Assembly (NCBI GenBank): GCA_025999455.1
Contig: AP024683.1
Span: forward strand, 3,040,451-3,104,450
Reading direction: 5' to 3'
DNA length: 64,000 nt
DNA from: Geminicoccaceae bacterium
Lineage (GTDB): Bacteria; Pseudomonadota; Alphaproteobacteria; Geminicoccales; Geminicoccaceae
The notes beneath the pieces were generated by a model. That model was not told the DNA's origin. It ran no database searches and saw nothing but the letters and a program-made list of their open reading frames with translations. A program made the position numbers and the translations under genes. Position 1 is the first letter of the stretch; the number at the start of each line of letters is the position of its first letter. Shown here in pieces: positions 61,404 through 64,000 of this stretch.

Positions 61404-61751
61404 GTGCGCGCAACTCGGCTCACCGCCGCGGCGGTGCTCGTCCTGTCGTTCGCTCCGACCTCGGCGCTCGCCGCCGACCTCGCGCGGGGCGCCAAGCTCT
61501 ACGCCCGCTATTGCGCCGGCTGCCACGGGCCGGACGGCCAGGGTGGGGCGCACACCTTCATGCCGCACGTCGAGAACCTGACCCGCAAGGGCTACATCGA
61601 GCTCCTGCCCGACGAGTATCTCGCCACGGTGATCCGCGAGGGCGGCCCGGCGGTCGGCAAATCGAGCTACATGCCGGCTTGGGGCGGGACGATCTCGGAC
61701 GAGGACATCGCCAACATCGTGGCGCACATCCGCCGGCTCGGCGTGCGCTGA
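61404..61751 (+). CDS. Small periplasmic cytochrome c
   Basis: A 115-residue class I cytochrome: signal peptide (LTAAAVLVLSFAPTSALAAD), haem site CAGCH at residues 37-41 and the axial Met in SSYMPAWGG, ending DEDIANIVAHIRRL. GGGGAGG lies five bases before the GTG. Its placement 74 bases before a PQQ-type dehydrogenase gene marks it as the probable electron acceptor for that enzyme. Confidence 0.9.
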   Translation: MRATRLTAAAVLVLSFAPTSALAADLARGAKLYARYCAGCHGPDGQGGAHTFMPHVENLTRKGYIELLPDEYLATVIREGGPAVGKSSYMPAWGGTISDEDIANIVAHIRRLGVR

Positions 61752-61825
61752 GCCCCCGCGGGCGCCGAACAGACACCCGGCCCGGCCGAGCGGGGCCGGA
61801 GCCGGGGAGATGGGGAGGAAAACGC

Positions 61826-63469
61826 ATGAAGCTCTCGACCACGTTCCTGCTCGCGGCGGGGGTCTCGCTCCTGGCGCTCACGAGCGCCCGGGCGGACATG
61901 CAGGGGACCGGGCAATCGGGCGGCTGGGCCAAGCGGATCGCGGTCAAGCCCGATCCGAGCAAGGTCGTGGTGCCGAAGGGCTACGAAGTCTCGGTGTTCG
62001 TGGCCGGGCTCGACACACCGTCCTCCGCCACCGTCGACAAGGACGGCAATCTCTGGGTCGCGATCTCGGGTAAGCTCCTGGGCGGTCCCGACGAGATCGA
62101 CCCGCCGCACGTCAAGGTCTTCGACAAGACCGGCAAGCTCCTCAAGGAGATCGGCAAGGGCACCTTCACGACGGTGATGAACGAGATCTCCTACTGCGCC
62201 GAGAACGACACGGTCTACATCCCGGAATATGGCGAGAAGATCTGGCAGCAGAAGGGGGTCGACGGGAAGCTCGAGCTGATCGTCAAGGACCTCTTCATCG
62301 GTGACCACCGCAACGGCGGGATCACCTGCAAGGACGGGTACATCTACTTCGCGCTCGGCTTCCCCTCGAACACGGGCTTCGCCGACCCGGACAATCACGG
62401 CTGGGTCGACATCCCGAACGACCCGTTCTGGGTCAAGCACGGCGACCCGAACCTGCCCAAGACCCCGCGCGATCCGGTCTGCCGCGACATCGTGCACACC
62501 GGCCTCAACGTGAAGAGCGCCGACGGGCGGATGACCGGAGCACTCCTGCCCGCGGGCGTGCCGGCCAAGCCGGGTCAGATCATCAAGGCGACGGTGCCCT
62601 GCGGTGGGTCGGTCATGCGGGTCAAGATGACCGACCGCGGCCCGGACGGCATCTATCCGCACGAGAAGATGGAAGTCTACGCGATGGGCTTCCGCAACCA
62701 GGCCGGCATCGAGTTCGGCCCCAAGGGCACGAAGTGGGAGAACGCGCTCGCCGTCTCCGACAACGGCGCCAACGATCTGGGCCATCGCCGGGTCGCCAAC
62801 GGGGCGGAGAAGCTCTTCATCGTCACCGCCAAGGGCCAGGACGCGGGCTTCCCGGACAAGGAGGGCTTCGGCTTCGTCTCGAACAAGCGCTTCGGCTGGA
62901 CCGCCTATCGCGGCGCCAAGGTCGACCGGCCGCATCCCAACCTCTACATCGGCGACGAGCCCTTCGTGCCGAAGACGGTGCCCTACCGCTTCCAGCCGCA
63001 CCTCGACGGCGTGCGCGGGGTACCGTTGATCGTCGCCAACCCGAACCCGGACGGCTACATCAACCCGGTGCTCGAATGGGACACGAACAGCCCGATCGAC
63101 GGCATCGCCTGGGGTCCGGCCGGGTTCGCCGGCCCGAACAAGCTCTTCGGAGCGGTCTACGGGATCCTCGACACCGGGCCCGAGAGCTTGATCCCGACCT
63201 GGCCCGCCGTGCTCGAGGTCGAGTTCCTCGAGCCCACCGGTGTGAAATGGTCCTATTTCGCCCGCAACATCGAGATGGGCCCGAACGCCTACCAGAAGCC
63301 CGAGAACCGGGGCGGGCTCGAGCGGCCGAACGACGTGGTCTTCTCGAACGACGGGCGGACCATGTACATCGTCGACTACGGTGAAGTGTACACCGACTTC
63401 ACCATGCCCTCGCCCTTCTACACCGTGCCGAAGAGCGGGGTGATCTGGGCGGTCACGAAGAAGGGCTGA
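61826..63469 (+). CDS. PQQ-dependent sugar (sorbosone) dehydrogenase-like beta-propeller protein
   Basis: A 547-residue secreted protein with signal (TTFLLAAGVSLLALTSARAD). GYEVSVFVAGLDTPSSATVDKDGNLWVAISG, GNGGITC-type loop (HRNGGITCKDGYIYFALGFPSNTGFAD), MEVYAMGFRNQAGIEFGPKGT, SDNGANDLGHRR and ERPNDVVFSNDGRTMYIVDYG have the blade motifs of the glucose/sorbosone dehydrogenase family. GGGGAGG lies eight bases before the ATG. With the adjacent cytochrome it would oxidise a sugar or alcohol in the periplasm; PQQ binding is inferred. Confidence 0.85.
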   Translation: MKLSTTFLLAAGVSLLALTSARADMQGTGQSGGWAKRIAVKPDPSKVVVPKGYEVSVFVAGLDTPSSATVDKDGNLWVAISGKLLGGPDEIDPPHVKVFDKTGKLLKEIGKGTFTTVMNEISYCAENDTVYIPEYGEKIWQQKGVDGKLELIVKDLFIGDHRNGGITCKDGYIYFALGFPSNTGFADPDNHGWVDIPNDPFWVKHGDPNLPKTPRDPVCRDIVHTGLNVKSADGRMTGALLPAGVPAKPGQIIKATVPCGGSVMRVKMTDRGPDGIYPHEKMEVYAMGFRNQAGIEFGPKGTKWENALAVSDNGANDLGHRRVANGAEKLFIVTAKGQDAGFPDKEGFGFVSNKRFGWTAYRGAKVDRPHPNLYIGDEPFVPKTVPYRFQPHLDGVRGVPLIVANPNPDGYINPVLEWDTNSPIDGIAWGPAGFAGPNKLFGAVYGILDTGPESLIPTWPAVLEVEFLEPTGVKWSYFARNIEMGPNAYQKPENRGGLERPNDVVFSNDGRTMYIVDYGEVYTDFTMPSPFYTVPKSGVIWAVTKKG

Positions 63470-64000
63470 CCGGTCGATCGCGGCCCGGGGAGGTGGGTGC
63501 CGCACCCGCCTCCCCCTTCCGCGCGAGCGCCGCCGCGTCGATCCGGTAGATCCGGCAGGCGTTCTCGAAGAAGAGCTTTTTCCTGTCGGCGTCCGGAAGG
63601 TCGCGAGTGATCTCGAGGAAGCCCCCGAAAATCGTCCGGAATTCGGCGCACAGCGTGTCGACCGGCCAGTTCGAGGCGAACAGGCAGCGGTCCGTGCCGA
63701 AGAGCTCGAGGACGGTGCGGACGATCGGACCGTTGTCCGCGACCGTCCAGGGCCGGCCCGGGAGCCCGATCCCGCTGATCTTGACCGCGACCTGCGGCAG
63801 TTCGGAAAGCCGCGCCATGGCCGCCCGCCAGCCCTCGAGGCCTTCGTTCGAGCGGTCGGCCGGCAGGCCCGTGTGGTTCAAGATCACGGGGATTTCGGGA
63901 TGGCGCGCGAAGAGCTCGACCCCTTCGCCGAGATGCCACCAGGGGACCTGCAGATCGTAGGAGAGCCCGTAGCGGGCCAGGAGCGAAAAGCCGCGGGCGA
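63453..64000 (-). CDS. Amidohydrolase_2 family metal-dependent hydrolase, 3' part
   Basis: The frame is open to the end of the window, so the N-terminus is missing; about 182 residues are seen. LSYDLQVPWWHLGEGVELFARHPEIPVILNHTG and CLFASNWPVDTLCAEF, with the late Asp ligand, are typical of the TIM-barrel lactonase group (L-fuconolactonase, 2-pyrone-4,6-dicarboxylate lactonase). Residues after ARKGEAG are a low-complexity tail. Its stop lies inside the last codons of the convergent dehydrogenase gene. A lactone could be the product of that dehydrogenase. Confidence 0.87.
   Translation of the reverse strand, partial: ARGFSLLARYGLSYDLQVPWWHLGEGVELFARHPEIPVILNHTGLPADRSNEGLEGWRAAMARLSELPQVAVKISGIGLPGRPWTVADNGPIVRTVLELFGTDRCLFASNWPVDTLCAEFRTIFGGFLEITRDLPDADRKKLFFENACRIYRIDAAALARKGEAGAAPTSPGRDRPVSPSS

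Overview
The window is GC-rich (about 70% by eye), densely coded and Gram-negative. An alphaproteobacterium is the best guess, probably near Rhodospirillales/Geminicoccales. The reasons are a YgaV/SqrR-type persulfide repressor beside a YeeE/YedE permease and a TIGR02186 protein, three TRAP-type permease systems including TAXI-DUF1850-fused permease, an LpxL acyltransferase, Tat-type signal peptides, and frequent GTG starts with 4-base stop/start overlaps. I saw no rRNA, tRNA, CRISPR array, transposase or phage gene. It reads as chromosomal sequence rich in transport and catabolism.

Layout. 1-7.3 kb: the 3' end of a PhoD-like phosphatase with a terminator; a PIN-nuclease/AAA-ATPase pair (candidate defence or toxin module); a four-gene BMP-type nucleoside/purine ABC importer. 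7.5-12.1 kb: di-haem peroxidase, two small envelope proteins, a trypsin/HtrA-like protein with all three catalytic residues replaced, a methyltransferase and N-carbamoylputrescine amidase. 12.1-15.9 kb: a minus-strand operon of M23 peptidase, YeeE/YedE permease, SqrR-like repressor, TIGR02186 membrane protein and universal stress protein, with operator-like palindromes. 16-19.1 kb: ugpBAE glycerol-3-phosphate importer preceded by a good Pho-box match and lacking ugpC.

19.2-32 kb: hydratase/cupin/hydrolase operon; two paralogous GGDEF-EAL membrane proteins flanking an ACT-domain protein, a Uma2 protein behind a ten-G tract, an SbmA-like ABC protein fused translationally to an unknown methyltransferase-fold protein, a DapA-family lyase, and a CaiB/MaoC pair. 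32.2-36 kb: TAXI TRAP transporter. 36-39.4 kb: surface glycolipid genes (GT4, LpxL-like, GT25). 39.4-46.4 kb: hydroxyacid oxidation pair, MsrB, ribbon-helix-helix protein, flavin oxidase, MFS carrier and iron alcohol dehydrogenase.

46.5-52.1 kb: two tandem TRAP QM pairs with a single binding protein. 52.4-55.2 kb: RTX calcium-binding protein, a 46-residue membrane peptide and an orphan ParA. 55.2-64 kb: thiolase, DUF486 protein, an operon of Uma2/P1 peptidase/Asp-Glu racemase, M20 peptidase, MhpD-like hydratase, and a cytochrome c/PQQ-type dehydrogenase pair facing a truncated amidohydrolase.

Taken together the genes suggest a free-living heterotroph scavenging organic acids, nucleosides and glycerol-3-phosphate. 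Phosphate and reactive-sulfur sensing are directly suggested by promoter architecture. The most unusual items are the ATPase-PIN pair, the triple-dead protease homologue, the Pho box, the SqrR-region palindromes and the 22-bp dyad before msrB.
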